Assembly (NCBI RefSeq): GCF_001580545.1
Contig: NZ_LRBG01000002.1
Span: 225,081 to 289,080, forward strand
Origin: Paraburkholderia monticola
Lineage (GTDB): Bacteria > Pseudomonadota > Gammaproteobacteria > Burkholderiales > Burkholderiaceae
Reading direction: 5' to 3'
Length of the DNA: 64,000 nucleotides
Shown: in pieces, positions 46,706 to 55,626 of the stretch
Position numbering within the stretch: the stretch's first letter is position 1
Layout of the letters: every line of letters begins with the position of its first letter
Program-made: the position numbers and the translations under genes
Notes under the pieces: generated by a model
What the model was told of the DNA's origin: nothing
The model's input: only the letters and a program-made list of their open reading frames with translations
Database searches by the model: none

Positions 46706-47659
46706 ATGCAGATCGCCGTCAGCGGCGCGAATGGTTTTGTCGGACGTGCGTTGTGCCGGGTCTTGCAGGGTGGGGGACATAGGGTAACGGCACTGGTGCG
46801 CGGCTCACCTTCGATAGTAGAAGGGGCGACCGAGCTTGTGATTCCCGATGATCATTTCGCGAGCATCGCGCGCGGCAATCCTGCCATCGGGCCCGTCGAT
46901 GTATTCGTACATCTGGCCGCGCGCGTGCACGTGATGCAGGATGGCGCCGCCGATCCGCTCGCCGAATATCGCGCCGTCAATGTGCAAGGAACCCTGGATG
47001 CTGCGTCGGCGGCCCTTCGCGGGGGCGCGCGGCGCTTTGTATTCGTCAGCAGCATCAAGGCGCTAGGCGAATGCGAGCCAGGTCGGCCGTGGCGCGAAGA
47101 CGATCCGGCGCACCCGACAGATCCCTATGGCGTGTCGAAACTCGAAGCGGAACGCGAACTTGCGGCATTCGGTCGTGCCAACGGGATGCAGATCGTCACG
47201 GTGCGGCCGCCGCTCGTTTATGGGCCCGGCGTGCGGGCCAACTTTCGAGGCTTGATCCGTGTGGTGGACCGTGGCATTCCGCTGCCGCTGGGCGCGATCG
47301 ACGCGCGCCGCAGCATGGTCTACGTCGGCAATCTCGTGGATGCAATCCAGCTGCTCGCGACCCGTGCCGAGTTCACCGAAGGGGTCTTTCATGTCAGCGA
47401 TGGCGATGACCTCACCGTGCCCGACATGGTGCGCGCTATTGCTTCGGCGCTTTCCCGGCCAACGCGCCTCGTGCCGGTGCCGGTCGCATTGCTGCGCGGA
47501 CTTGGCCGCCTGACCGGGCGTATTGCCCAGGTCGACCGTCTGACCAGTTCGCTGCGCGTCGACATTTCGAAACTGCGCGACGATATTGGCTGGGCACCGC
47601 CCTGGTCGGTTGCAGAAGGGCTCGCGCACACAGTGCGTGCATACCGGGCTGAACATTGA
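46706..47659 (+). CDS. NAD-dependent 4-epimerase/reductase, WbpV/WbiG-like (317 aa)
   Basis: Extended SDR: IAVSGANGFVGRALCRVLQ at the start, FVSSIKALGECEPG with the active-site Ser, catalytic YGVSKLEAERE, and RPPLVYGPGVRANF. Acts with the WbpM-type dehydratase as the 4-keto reductase that makes UDP-QuiNAc or UDP-FucNAc. ATG 46706 follows AGGA at 8 bp; longer frames have no such site. Stop TGA overlaps the next start (TGATG), so the two products are coupled. Confidence 0.87.
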   Translation: MQIAVSGANGFVGRALCRVLQGGGHRVTALVRGSPSIVEGATELVIPDDHFASIARGNPAIGPVDVFVHLAARVHVMQDGAADPLAEYRAVNVQGTLDAASAALRGGARRFVFVSSIKALGECEPGRPWREDDPAHPTDPYGVSKLEAERELAAFGRANGMQIVTVRPPLVYGPGVRANFRGLIRVVDRGIPLPLGAIDARRSMVYVGNLVDAIQLLATRAEFTEGVFHVSDGDDLTVPDMVRAIASALSRPTRLVPVPVALLRGLGRLTGRIAQVDRLTSSLRVDISKLRDDIGWAPPWSVAEGLAHTVRAYRAEH

Positions 47660-48663
47660 TGTTGGGGCGACTGCAATTGTCGGATGTCGGCTTGCTAGTG
47701 ACGATAGGCATTGTTTCCGCGGCGTTGTGCTCTGGAATTCTCGCGCTATTGCTGCGTACGGGTTGGGCATGGGACATCGCGGTCGACATTCCCAATCATC
47801 GCTCGCTGCACGAGCGCCCAATCCCACGCGTCGGAGGATGGGGCGTATTGCCAACCGCTGTCCTGGCGATCGTCCTGTTCGCGCCTTCTCTGCGCTGGAT
47901 CGCGGCCAGCGCTGTGTTGCTCGGCGTAGTGTCACAGATCGACGACCGCCAGGGGCTGCCCGCGCGGGTACGTTTCGCGGCGCACGTGCTTGCCGTTGCT
48001 GTGGCGGTGGTGGCCGGCGCCAATGGCATTAGCTGGTGGTTTGCGATCGTCGTGGGGGTGGCGCTTGTTTGGCTCGTCAATCTGTATAACTTCATGGACG
48101 GCTCGAACGGTCTTGCAGGCGGCATGACGCTGTTCGGATTCGCGACTTATGCGCTCGCCGCGTCATCCACGCACGGCGAGCTCGCATCGATCTGCGCTGC
48201 CGTCGCTGGTGCAGCAGTGGGTTTCCTGCTGTTCAACTTCCAGCCGGCGCGCGTGTTCCTTGGCGATATGGGTTCAATCCCGCTCGGATTCCTGGCCGGC
48301 GCTCTGGGCTATTGGGGTTGGCAACACGGTGCGTGGCCCGTGTGGATGCCCCCGCTGGTCTTTGCACCTTTCATCGCGGATGCGACCGTCACTTTGCTAC
48401 GTCGGCTGGCGCGTGGCGAACGATTTTGGGAGGCTCATCGCCAGCACTATTATCAACGGCTCGTGCAAATGACCGGCAGCCATGTGCGCGTGGCGCTGAC
48501 GTACGGCGCGTTGATGTTGTGCGGCTCCGTGCTGGCGATCACGGCTACCCGGACGACTACAGCCATGCAATGGACGATGTGCATTGCATGGTACGGCGTT
48601 CTGGCGGTGGTCGGCTTGTGCATCGATGCGAAGTGGCGGCACTGGAGTCGCGCCGCCGGCTAG
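47659..48663 (+). CDS. Polyprenyl-phosphate sugar-1-phosphate transferase, WbpL/WbiH-like (334 aa)
   Basis: Integral-membrane initiating transferase of the WecA/MraY superfamily. Opens with several hydrophobic helices; SLHERPIPRVGGWGV is the conserved cytoplasmic loop, NLYNFMDGSNGLAGG carries the catalytic acidic residues, RVFLGDMGSIPLGFL and EAHRQHYYQRLVQ (with the conserved His pair) complete the family set. Likely transfers QuiNAc- or FucNAc-1-P to undecaprenyl phosphate to start the O-chain. Shares one base with the preceding gene. A second family member lies at 52647. Confidence 0.92.
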   Translation: MLGRLQLSDVGLLVTIGIVSAALCSGILALLLRTGWAWDIAVDIPNHRSLHERPIPRVGGWGVLPTAVLAIVLFAPSLRWIAASAVLLGVVSQIDDRQGLPARVRFAAHVLAVAVAVVAGANGISWWFAIVVGVALVWLVNLYNFMDGSNGLAGGMTLFGFATYALAASSTHGELASICAAVAGAAVGFLLFNFQPARVFLGDMGSIPLGFLAGALGYWGWQHGAWPVWMPPLVFAPFIADATVTLLRRLARGERFWEAHRQHYYQRLVQMTGSHVRVALTYGALMLCGSVLAITATRTTTAMQWTMCIAWYGVLAVVGLCIDAKWRHWSRAAG

Positions 48664-48685
48664 TGTCCGCGACAAGATCGGCGCG

Positions 48686-48712
48686 GTGGCCGATCTCTCG
48701 ATCGGCGGCCAC
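48686..48712. terminator. Hairpin between convergent genes
   Basis: GTGGCCGATC and GATCGGCGGCCAC pair around a TCTC loop, with a 3-base bulge. No T-run, so efficiency is uncertain, but its place between two convergent 3' ends fits a bidirectional stop. Confidence 0.35.
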
Positions 48713-48732
48713 GCCGGCAGGCATCGACAATC

Positions 48733-50592
48733 TCAACGGAGCAATTCAATCGGGCACCATTGATACTCGATCGAATGGTTGCCGATCCAGCCGCGGTAAG
48801 TGCCGCAAGCCGTCGAGGTCATGCGTAGCCCATGTGCCTCGAGCAACGCGGCAGTCTGTTTTACCTGCGCGGCGTTTTCTGTCTGCAAGGCTGCCTCGTC
48901 GCCGGCGCGCAGTGTGAAACGGCAACGGCCGGCTTCGTCCGGCTTCAGTGCGAGATCCAGATGGAGCCCGTCGACCACGCGGCGCGCGACGGCGCAGCCC
49001 CAATCCGATCGTAGAAGCCCTGTCTCGTCCGCGAGTGCCTGTGCCTTTCGAACCGTTTCGCGACGACTATTCTCAAGACCGCCGATGACGACATAGGCCG
49101 GGCCACCGCGCTGCGCAATGATGTCTTTCAGACGTTCGTTATAGCGTGAGGTGACGAGGACGTTCGGCTCCAGCGTGACGAATGCGACGTCAGGCGGAAA
49201 TTGCGTGACGAGCCAGCTCAGACCTTGCGCTCCCCCAGGCAGGACTCCGGTGGTGCGACGCGGTTCGCTGATTGCTGGTGTGTCGGCATGAAATCCTGTT
49301 CGGGCCCAGCGAACATGCCCATAGGTTGGCGCGCCATGCGCAACGACGACTAACGTCGCAAATGTAATCAGCCATGTAGCGATACGCTTTCCGGCCCTGC
49401 CAGGCAGCATGTCGTGGACGAGAACATACAGTGCGAGTGGCGCCAGCATCTCCATCGCGACGACGTAACGATAGACGCTGAACATCTTGAGCCACACGAC
49501 GTAGCCGACCGCAATGAATACCAGCACGAAAGCTTGTCGTGACGTCAGCGACGTGGCCCTTCGTGCGGTTAATGCTCGCCAGACCGCGCGCGCCACCCAC
49601 AGAATCGCCGCCGCATAGAGCAGTGCCCAGATGACCTGGCGGATCGGTGTATCACTGATTCGCTGTGAGTGAAACGAAAAGATAAATGGCCAGAGCAGCG
49701 CGTCCAGTACGCTGCTGGGAAACCAGCGTAAATCCGCCACGCCGATAGGAGGCACCAGCGGATTCGGAAAGAGATTGCTGAACTGCGGAAAGAACGGATT
49801 CCGAAATGTTTGCCACATCGTTGCGAACCAGTACCCGCCGCTCGCAACGAGTCCCACGATTACGCCGATACCTGCAGCGAACCCGATCCGCAGACGTGCG
49901 AGCACATTGCCCGGGTGAACGAGGCAACCGGCGCATAGCGCGATCGCGTACATCGTGTTGGTCAGTTTTAGGCCCGACGCGGCGCCGGTCAATGCTCCGA
50001 TCGTCAGCGCAAGCACGACGGCGCGCAGCGAGGCCTGTGCCAGCAGGTCCCAATGCTTCAGTGTCAGCGATACCGCTAGCAGCACCAACAACGCGGTCGT
50101 ATTGTCGCCCATGCTGTTGCCAATGCCGCTGAGGTAGTTGGCGGTGAGGGCGCCTGCGAGTGATATCCACAGCGCAGTTCGCTCGCTACGTCGTTCGTTC
50201 GTGCCATCCAGCGCGCATCGCACGATGTCGAATACGATCACGAATGCGAGGCCGTGCAAAACGCCCAGAGCAAACCCGACGAGAGGCGCCGGCAACCCCG
50301 CGTACAGTAGCCACGTGAGCACGTCGAGCGTCGGGGTGAAATAACTCTGCATTCCACCCGGCGCCAGATCGATCGCCAGTTTGTCGTGCAGGAACGCGAA
50401 TCCGTTGTACAGATGATAGTTCCGCATGTCCCAGTTGTTATCCTGGCCGAGCAGCAACGCGTAGAGGCCGAATAGCAAGGGTACGACGTATCGAGCGATT
50501 AGTGCGGCACGCTCGCTGCCAACGATTGAACACCACCGCCCGAGTCCGCCGCCGGGTCGTTCGGGATGGGTATGCTTGAGAGGGTTGAGCAT
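48733..50592 (-). CDS. Polytopic GT-C-like membrane protein (619 aa)
   Basis: About 11 membrane helices. After the first, the loop reads QDNNWDMRNYHLYNGFAFLH, a pattern with a conserved Asp I associate with a family of GT-C-like membrane proteins (…NWDxxNYHxYN…AFL). Further loops (LKLTNTMYAIALC, FPQFSNLFPNP) and a C-terminal soluble part (about residues 450-619) follow. ATG 50592 chosen because the upstream frame (to 50871) overlaps gtrA. With the adjacent GtrA- and GtrB-like genes it forms a three-part module: charge, flip and transfer. The sugar is not identifiable. Confidence 0.75.
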   Translation of the reverse strand: MLNPLKHTHPERPGGGLGRWCSIVGSERAALIARYVVPLLFGLYALLLGQDNNWDMRNYHLYNGFAFLHDKLAIDLAPGGMQSYFTPTLDVLTWLLYAGLPAPLVGFALGVLHGLAFVIVFDIVRCALDGTNERRSERTALWISLAGALTANYLSGIGNSMGDNTTALLVLLAVSLTLKHWDLLAQASLRAVVLALTIGALTGAASGLKLTNTMYAIALCAGCLVHPGNVLARLRIGFAAGIGVIVGLVASGGYWFATMWQTFRNPFFPQFSNLFPNPLVPPIGVADLRWFPSSVLDALLWPFIFSFHSQRISDTPIRQVIWALLYAAAILWVARAVWRALTARRATSLTSRQAFVLVFIAVGYVVWLKMFSVYRYVVAMEMLAPLALYVLVHDMLPGRAGKRIATWLITFATLVVVAHGAPTYGHVRWARTGFHADTPAISEPRRTTGVLPGGAQGLSWLVTQFPPDVAFVTLEPNVLVTSRYNERLKDIIAQRGGPAYVVIGGLENSRRETVRKAQALADETGLLRSDWGCAVARRVVDGLHLDLALKPDEAGRCRFTLRAGDEAALQTENAAQVKQTAALLEAHGLRMTSTACGTYRGWIGNHSIEYQWCPIELLR

Positions 50593-50608
50593 GAGTCGAA
50601 GATGGGAG

Positions 50609-51040
50609 TCAGCAAGACGGCCGGTACACCCAGCGGCGAGCCAATACAAAGTTGAGGGCGAGCCCAGCCAGTGATCCCGCCGCGACTGCAACCAGGGGCA
50701 GCATCGCGAAATGGGGCAGCAGGGCCACGCAAAGGCAATACATCGCGTAATTGACCGCGCCGCCGCCGCACATCGCGACCAGATATTTGCCGCCCTCGCG
50801 CATGATGTTTCCGGATTGACTGCTCTCCGTAGGATGGCTGCCGGAGGCGGAAGCCGAATTGGCAGCGCCAAACGTAAAGCGTCGGTTCAATTGCCACGTC
50901 GCAAAAACGGCCGCCAAAAAGGACATGATCCGACCAATGTAATAGCCGGCGCCGGCATGCAGAGCGAGATACAGCACGGACGTGTCGACCACGAATCCTG
51001 CCACGCCGACGAGTGTGAAACGAATGAGTTGACGCCTCAT
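50609..51040 (-). CDS. GtrA-like flippase (143 aa)
   Basis: Small four-helix membrane protein of the GtrA family, thought to flip undecaprenyl-phosphate-linked sugars. Starts MRRQLIRFTLVGVAGFVVDT with the family's polar-containing first helix, then ATWQLNRRFTFG, a hallmark GtrA motif, and ends LNFVLARRWVYRPSC. A Ser/Gly-rich hydrophilic loop of about 25 residues separates helices 2 and 3. Start overlaps the GT2 stop (TAATG). Sixteen bp before the GT-C-like gene. Confidence 0.92.
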   Translation of the reverse strand: MRRQLIRFTLVGVAGFVVDTSVLYLALHAGAGYYIGRIMSFLAAVFATWQLNRRFTFGAANSASASGSHPTESSQSGNIMREGGKYLVAMCGGGAVNYAMYCLCVALLPHFAMLPLVAVAAGSLAGLALNFVLARRWVYRPSC

Positions 51041-52005
51041 TAGCGCGCCCGACGCCGTTGCGACGGCTCGCGAAAACTCAGGTAGACCAGTCGTTTCGCC
51101 TCGGCGCGACCGCGGGTAATCGTGTCGGAGACGAGTCCGCAGACCAGTAGCAGCGCGCCGAACAGCATCAGAGCCGCGCACAGTAGTGCGGTGGGCAGGC
51201 GCGGCACGAGACCTGTTTCGATAAAGGTTTGCAATACAGGTACTGCGAGCACGATCGACGCCAGAGCACAAACGGCAAAGCCGATCGAGAAGAACGCCAA
51301 CGGCTTCTCGGCCTTGAACAGGCGCAAAGTCATGAACAGGATGCGTGCGCCGTCGCGATAGGTGTTCAGCTTGCTGGCAGAGCCTGCGGGTCGAGCCTTG
51401 TAGCGAGTCTGCATCTCTTGAACCGGCATGCGCAGTTCGAGCGCATGAACGGCCAGCTCCGTTTCGATTTCGAAACCTTTGGAATGAGCGGCAAACGATT
51501 TGGCGAAGCGCCGCGAAAACACGCGATAGCCGGACAACATGTCCGAAAATGAGTTGCCAAAAATGTGCGCAGCAAACTTTGTGAGCATCACGTTACCGAA
51601 GCGATGACCTCGACGGTATGCCGCATCTTCGTCTGAAACGCGTGCGCCGACGACCATGTCAAGATCTTCCGCGAGCAGCCTGTCGACAAAGGCAGGCGCG
51701 TCAGCCGCATCGTAGGTGTCATCGCCATCCACAACAACATAGACGTCCGCATCGACGTCCGCGAACATGCGTCGCACTACGTTACCCTTACCTTGCAGTG
51801 GCACCGAGCGAATCGTCGCGCCAGCCTCGCGAGCGCGCTCGATCGTGGCGTCCGAAGAGTTGTTGTCGAACACATAGATCGAAGCGTCCGGCAGATGGGC
51901 CGCGAAATCCTGCACGACGGCACGGATGGTGGTCTGTTCGTTGTAGCAAGGGATCAGGACGGCGATCTTTGCTGCCGGGGTGTCCTCGGTTGCGTTGGAT
52001 ATCAT
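51040..52005 (-). CDS. GT2 glycosyltransferase with two C-terminal helices, GtrB-like (321 aa)
   Basis: Und-P sugar synthase type. IAVLIPCYNEQTTIRAVV, IYVFDNNSSDATIERA and VYVVVDGDDTYDA (DxD) define the GT-A domain; FSDMLSGYRVFSRRF and SKLNTYRDGARIL lie on the acceptor side; helices at about residues 235-255 and 270-295 anchor it. The ATG at 52005 gives the normal N-terminus; the open frame extends to 52521 but that part lacks homology. First gene of the GT2-GtrA-GT-C triad. Confidence 0.9.
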   Translation of the reverse strand: MISNATEDTPAAKIAVLIPCYNEQTTIRAVVQDFAAHLPDASIYVFDNNSSDATIERAREAGATIRSVPLQGKGNVVRRMFADVDADVYVVVDGDDTYDAADAPAFVDRLLAEDLDMVVGARVSDEDAAYRRGHRFGNVMLTKFAAHIFGNSFSDMLSGYRVFSRRFAKSFAAHSKGFEIETELAVHALELRMPVQEMQTRYKARPAGSASKLNTYRDGARILFMTLRLFKAEKPLAFFSIGFAVCALASIVLAVPVLQTFIETGLVPRLPTALLCAALMLFGALLLVCGLVSDTITRGRAEAKRLVYLSFREPSQRRRAR

Positions 52006-52161
52006 TTGGGCGGCTGATTCAAGTTGATATGACGGGTGTTGCTCCCGCCGGCAAGATTTTCCCATAAGATCGAATCGCCGATCCTCAAGCATGTGTGCCG
52101 CAGTGACCGGAATGCGCAACGACGCGCGCATAATACTCTTTTGGCTGATGCGGAGAAGAAT

Positions 52162-52380
52162 ATGAGCGGAAAGGCATTTTTTGTCGGTGCGCACGAGTTC
52201 AGATTCAATGCTCCCCAGACAGCGGAAGGTGCATGGACGGTTACGATCGTCCATATCGATCACAGCAAGACACCTGCGTTGCACAACCGTTTTACGAGCG
52301 ACGCCGTGTATACGGTCGAAAGCGAAGCGCTGAGCTATGCCGAGGAACTGGCTCATGAACTGGCGCGCCACATCGAGTAG
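52162..52380 (+). CDS. Small protein of unknown function (72 aa)
   Basis: Family not recognised. A GGAG site 6 bp before ATG 52162 and an orderly amphipathic composition (MSGKAFFVGAHEFRFNAP, then AVYTVESEALSYAEELAHEL) support translation. No membrane segment, Cys motif or signal peptide. A CATAAT about 30 bp upstream could be a -10. It stands alone between two leftward genes. Confidence 0.65.
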   Translation: MSGKAFFVGAHEFRFNAPQTAEGAWTVTIVHIDHSKTPALHNRFTSDAVYTVESEALSYAEELAHELARHIE

Positions 52381-52646
52381 CAGAACCCTGGGCGAGTGAG
52401 GTTGCATCTCCTCGTGAACGTGACGATCGGGCTCGCTTTTTAGCGGGCGGGAAACGCTTTGATCGAGCGCGGCACTGACGTCGCCAAAACGTCGCCAAAA
52501 CGTCGGCAAAGCTCGGCTCATTCGTTAAACGCGAGCAAGCTGCGACGCGCAGCGCCTACGGTCTTGCCTCGGGGGACGTCGTTGGCTCGGGCACATGGTG
52601 GCTGAGCTTCGGCATCATTCAGCCTTCGGGCGTCTCTGCTCGCGCC

Positions 52647-53747
52647 TCACCGCTTCGCCTTCCTCACCACCATCCACCGCGGCGACTTGAACCGCACGAT
52701 GCTCACGTAAAGCCACACATAAGTCGCCGCGAACACCACGACGAAGCAGAACAGATGCAGCGTGTGCCGCCAGAACAGCGTCGCCGGCACGACTGCGATC
52801 AGGCACAGCAGCCACAGATACGGCGAGGTCAACGAGTTGCGGCGCGTCAGCTCGCGCGCGGTGCGTGCGCCGACCGCCCAGCGCATCAGCCGCTTATAGA
52901 CCAGCATATGCAGATGCACGCCATCGGGAATGCCCGGCGACATGCCGCGAATGAACTTCTTGCGGTAGATCGAGAAGCAGGTCTCGAAGATCGGATACAT
53001 GAAGAGCAGCACCGGATACCACGCCGACACGTCGCGATTGCGCATCACGAGCAGGATCGACAGCTCGGCGAGCATGAAGCCGATGAAGTAGGCACCGCCG
53101 TCGCCGAGAAAAATCAGCCCGGCCGGGAAGTTCCAGATGAAGAAGCCGAGCACCGCGCCCATCATCATGAACGACGCGGACAGCACGACCGCGTCGTGCA
53201 CCTGGAACGCGACGTAGGCGAGCGACGCGAACATCATGAACGCGACCATCGACGCGAGGCCGTTGAAGCCGTCGATGATATTGATCGCGTTGGCGAGCGC
53301 CGCGACCGCGAGCACCGTGACCACGAACGAGATCGCCGCATACGACAGCAGAAAGTCGAGCGGCGGCACGCTGATGCGCGTGACCGCGATGTCGAGAAAG
53401 AACCACGCGAGCGCGGCCGCCGCCATCGTGCACACGAGGCGCGCGAGCGGCGACACGCGCTTGGTCAGATCCTCGACGAGCCCCGAGCCGAACGCCGGCA
53501 TGCCGCACGCGATCAAGCCGAGAATGCCGCCCGACACAGCCGGATACGCGCGATGCAATTGCACCGCGGAGGCGATCAGCCCGAGCAGAATCCCGGTCCC
53601 GCCGATACGCGGCACCGGGCGCACGTGGAATTTCTGTACGCCGGCCAGATCGGTATCCGTCGAGAATTTTTCATGCAGATGCGCATAACGCACGATCAAC
53701 AGCGTGATCAGCAGGGAAACGAGAAAGCCGAGCGCAAAACTGAGCAT
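52647..53747 (-). CDS. WecA-like undecaprenyl-phosphate GlcNAc-1-phosphate transferase (366 aa)
   Basis: Second initiating transferase of the MraY/WecA superfamily. Eleven or so helices; KFHVRPVPRIGGTGILLGL, NAINIIDGFNGLASMVAFMM (catalytic acidic region), GLIFLGDGGAYFIGFML and IPDGVHLHMLVYKRLMR (His motif) are all present. Length and motif order match TagO/WecA proteins. ATG 53747 chosen; the frame extends to 53822 without homology. Starts a different polymer or the same primer as the enzyme at 47659; the far right cluster (galE, GTs, Wzx) could be its partner. Confidence 0.9.
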   Translation of the reverse strand: MLSFALGFLVSLLITLLIVRYAHLHEKFSTDTDLAGVQKFHVRPVPRIGGTGILLGLIASAVQLHRAYPAVSGGILGLIACGMPAFGSGLVEDLTKRVSPLARLVCTMAAAALAWFFLDIAVTRISVPPLDFLLSYAAISFVVTVLAVAALANAINIIDGFNGLASMVAFMMFASLAYVAFQVHDAVVLSASFMMMGAVLGFFIWNFPAGLIFLGDGGAYFIGFMLAELSILLVMRNRDVSAWYPVLLFMYPIFETCFSIYRKKFIRGMSPGIPDGVHLHMLVYKRLMRWAVGARTARELTRRNSLTSPYLWLLCLIAVVPATLFWRHTLHLFCFVVVFAATYVWLYVSIVRFKSPRWMVVRKAKR

Positions 53748-53994
53748 GAAGGTGGGCCTGAGCGAAGACGCGGAATTATACAAACGAAACGCGCGGTATC
53801 CGGCGCGCGGCCAGGGGCCCAAGCTTTCATGCGCGATGGCATCAATCCCAGATAAAGAGACCGAAACCGCCCGCAGAGGCCCGTGCGTGCTCGCTTCTCA
53901 TGGATTTCACCTATGCGGCGCGCGCGCATTACGACCGTAAACCGGGATGCGACGAAGTGTAAGTCGCGCGCAACACAGGCGTTCCGGAGACCCA

Positions 53995-55560
53995 ATGCTA
54001 AATAACATCACAATTCGTGGCGGACTGACGCTGGTGATCAGCGTATTCGTCGCTTCTCTTCTGACGGTGATCGCGGTCGGCTACGGCGCGCTGAAGCTCG
54101 CCAACGACAGCCTCGACGACATGCAGCGCAGCGCCGCCGCGCTGTCGCATCTGAAGGCCAGTTCCGAGAAGCTTTTGCAGGTGCAGCTCGCATTGGGCAC
54201 CTATCAGACGCTATTCAGCGTCGGCAAGCAGACCGACGAGCAGTTGCCGGCCGCGCACAAGGTGCTGACCGAATCGAACGACGATTTTCGCAACTACATG
54301 GCCGGCCCGTTCGCGAGCGACGCCGAGCGCAAGCTTGCGCAGAGCGTCGGCGAGGCGCGCACGGCGCTCGTCGACAAGGCGATCGAGCCGGAATTCAAGG
54401 CGATGGCCGATTTCGACTTCAACACCTTCCGCAACATCCAGGGCGATACCGCGAACAGCCTGTACGCGTCCTACTCGAAAGCGATCGATGCGCTCCAGCG
54501 GGCGCAGATGGACAATCAGCATCAGCAGGCCGCGACCGGCGCGCAGCGCTTCCAGCTCGCGACGGTGCTATTCGGCGCGATCGCGGTGCTCGCGCTCGTG
54601 ATCGCCGTGGGCGCGCGCGTCGCGTTGTCGTCGGCGCTGATCAAGCCGGTCAACGCGACGGTCAAGCACTTCGAGCGCATCGCAGCCGGCGACCTGAGCG
54701 TCGCGATCAAGGTGAAATCGCGCAACGAAATGGGCCAGTTGCTCGGCGCGCTGACGCGGATGCGCGACGGCCTCGTCGAAACGGTCGGCAAGGTGCGCGG
54801 CAGCACGACCGCGATCACCCAGGGCGCGAACGAGATCGCGTCGGGCAATGCCGATCTGTCGGCGCGCACCGAGCAGCAGGCGGCCGCGCTGCAGCAGACC
54901 GCGGCGAGCATGGAGCAGCTGTCGGCGACCGTGAAGCAGAACGCCGACAACGCGAAGCAGGCGAACCGCCTCGCGCATGGCGCGCTCGACACGGTGACGC
55001 GTGGCGGCAAGGTGGTGTCGCGCGTGACCGAAACGATGGACGGCATCAGCGAGTCGTCGCGCAAGGTCACGGAGATCATCGGCATGATCGAGGGGATCGC
55101 GTTTCAGACCAACATCCTCGCGTTGAACGCGGCGGTCGAAGCGGCGCGCGCGGGCGAGCAGGGGCGCGGATTCGCGGTGGTCGCCTCGGAAGTGCGCAGC
55201 CTCGCGCAGCGCTCTGGCGCGGCCGCCAAGGAGATCAAGGAGTTGATCGGCGAGTCGGCGGCGAAGGTCGAGGAGGGCGCCTCGCTGGTGTCGGATGCGC
55301 AGAAGACGATTCAGGAAGCGCTGAAAGCGGTCGAGCGCGTGACCGGCGTGATGAGCGAGATCGAGGCGTCGGCGCTCGAGCAGAGCGACGGCATCGAGCA
55401 GGTCAACAAGGCGGTGTCGCAGATCGACGAGGTCACGCAGCACAACGCGGCGCTCGTCGAGCAGGCGGCGGCCGCGGCGAAGACGCTGGAAGAGCAGGCC
55501 ATCGTTCTGAAGGACGCGATCTCGGTGTTTCGGATCGAAGGGTCGGCTGCGTTGGCCTGA
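53995..55560 (+). CDS. Methyl-accepting chemotaxis protein (521 aa)
   Basis: Transmembrane chemoreceptor. Helix 1 at about residues 8-32 ([20 protein letters not shown]), a four-helix-bundle periplasmic domain of about 150 residues, helix 2 ([20 protein letters not shown]), HAMP, then the signalling domain with the hairpin tip [20 protein letters not shown] (quoted to 20) that contacts CheA/CheW. It ends [11 protein letters not shown], without a CheR/CheB-docking pentapeptide. GGAGA lies 4 bp before ATG 53995. Ligand unknown; it interrupts the polysaccharide genes and looks unrelated to them. Confidence 0.95.
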   Translation: MLNNITIRGGLTLVISVFVASLLTVIAVGYGALKLANDSLDDMQRSAAALSHLKASSEKLLQVQLALGTYQTLFSVGKQTDEQLPAAHKVLTESNDDFRNYMAGPFASDAERKLAQSVGEARTALVDKAIEPEFKAMADFDFNTFRNIQGDTANSLYASYSKAIDALQRAQMDNQHQQAATGAQRFQLATVLFGAIAVLALVIAVGARVALSSALIKPVNATVKHFERIAAGDLSVAIKVKSRNEMGQLLGALTRMRDGLVETVGKVRGSTTAITQGANEIASGNADLSARTEQQAAALQQTAASMEQLSATVKQNADNAKQANRLAHGALDTVTRGGKVVSRVTETMDGISESSRKVTEIIGMIEGIAFQTNILALNAAVEAARAGEQGRGFAVVASEVRSLAQRSGAAAKEIKELIGESAAKVEEGASLVSDAQKTIQEALKAVERVTGVMSEIEASALEQSDGIEQVNKAVSQIDEVTQHNAALVEQAAAAAKTLEEQAIVLKDAISVFRIEGSAALA

Positions 55561-55577
55561 GTGTCGGGATCCGGTGG

Positions 55578-55610
55578 CAGGTGCTGCGCGTTTTCAATGC
55601 GCAGTACCTG
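55578..55610. terminator. Hairpin between convergent chemoreceptor and galE genes
   Basis: CAGGTGCTGCGC and GCGCAGTACCTG form a 12-bp stem with one G-T pair and a 9-base loop. No T-run on either strand; assigned by position between two 3' ends. Confidence 0.45.
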
Positions 55611-55626
55611 CTTCACCTCAGCCCCT

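Noticed and set aside
53938..53965. Flagellar sigma28-type promoter before the chemoreceptor
   Set aside because: TAAA is present at a workable spacing but the -10 half does not match the consensus.
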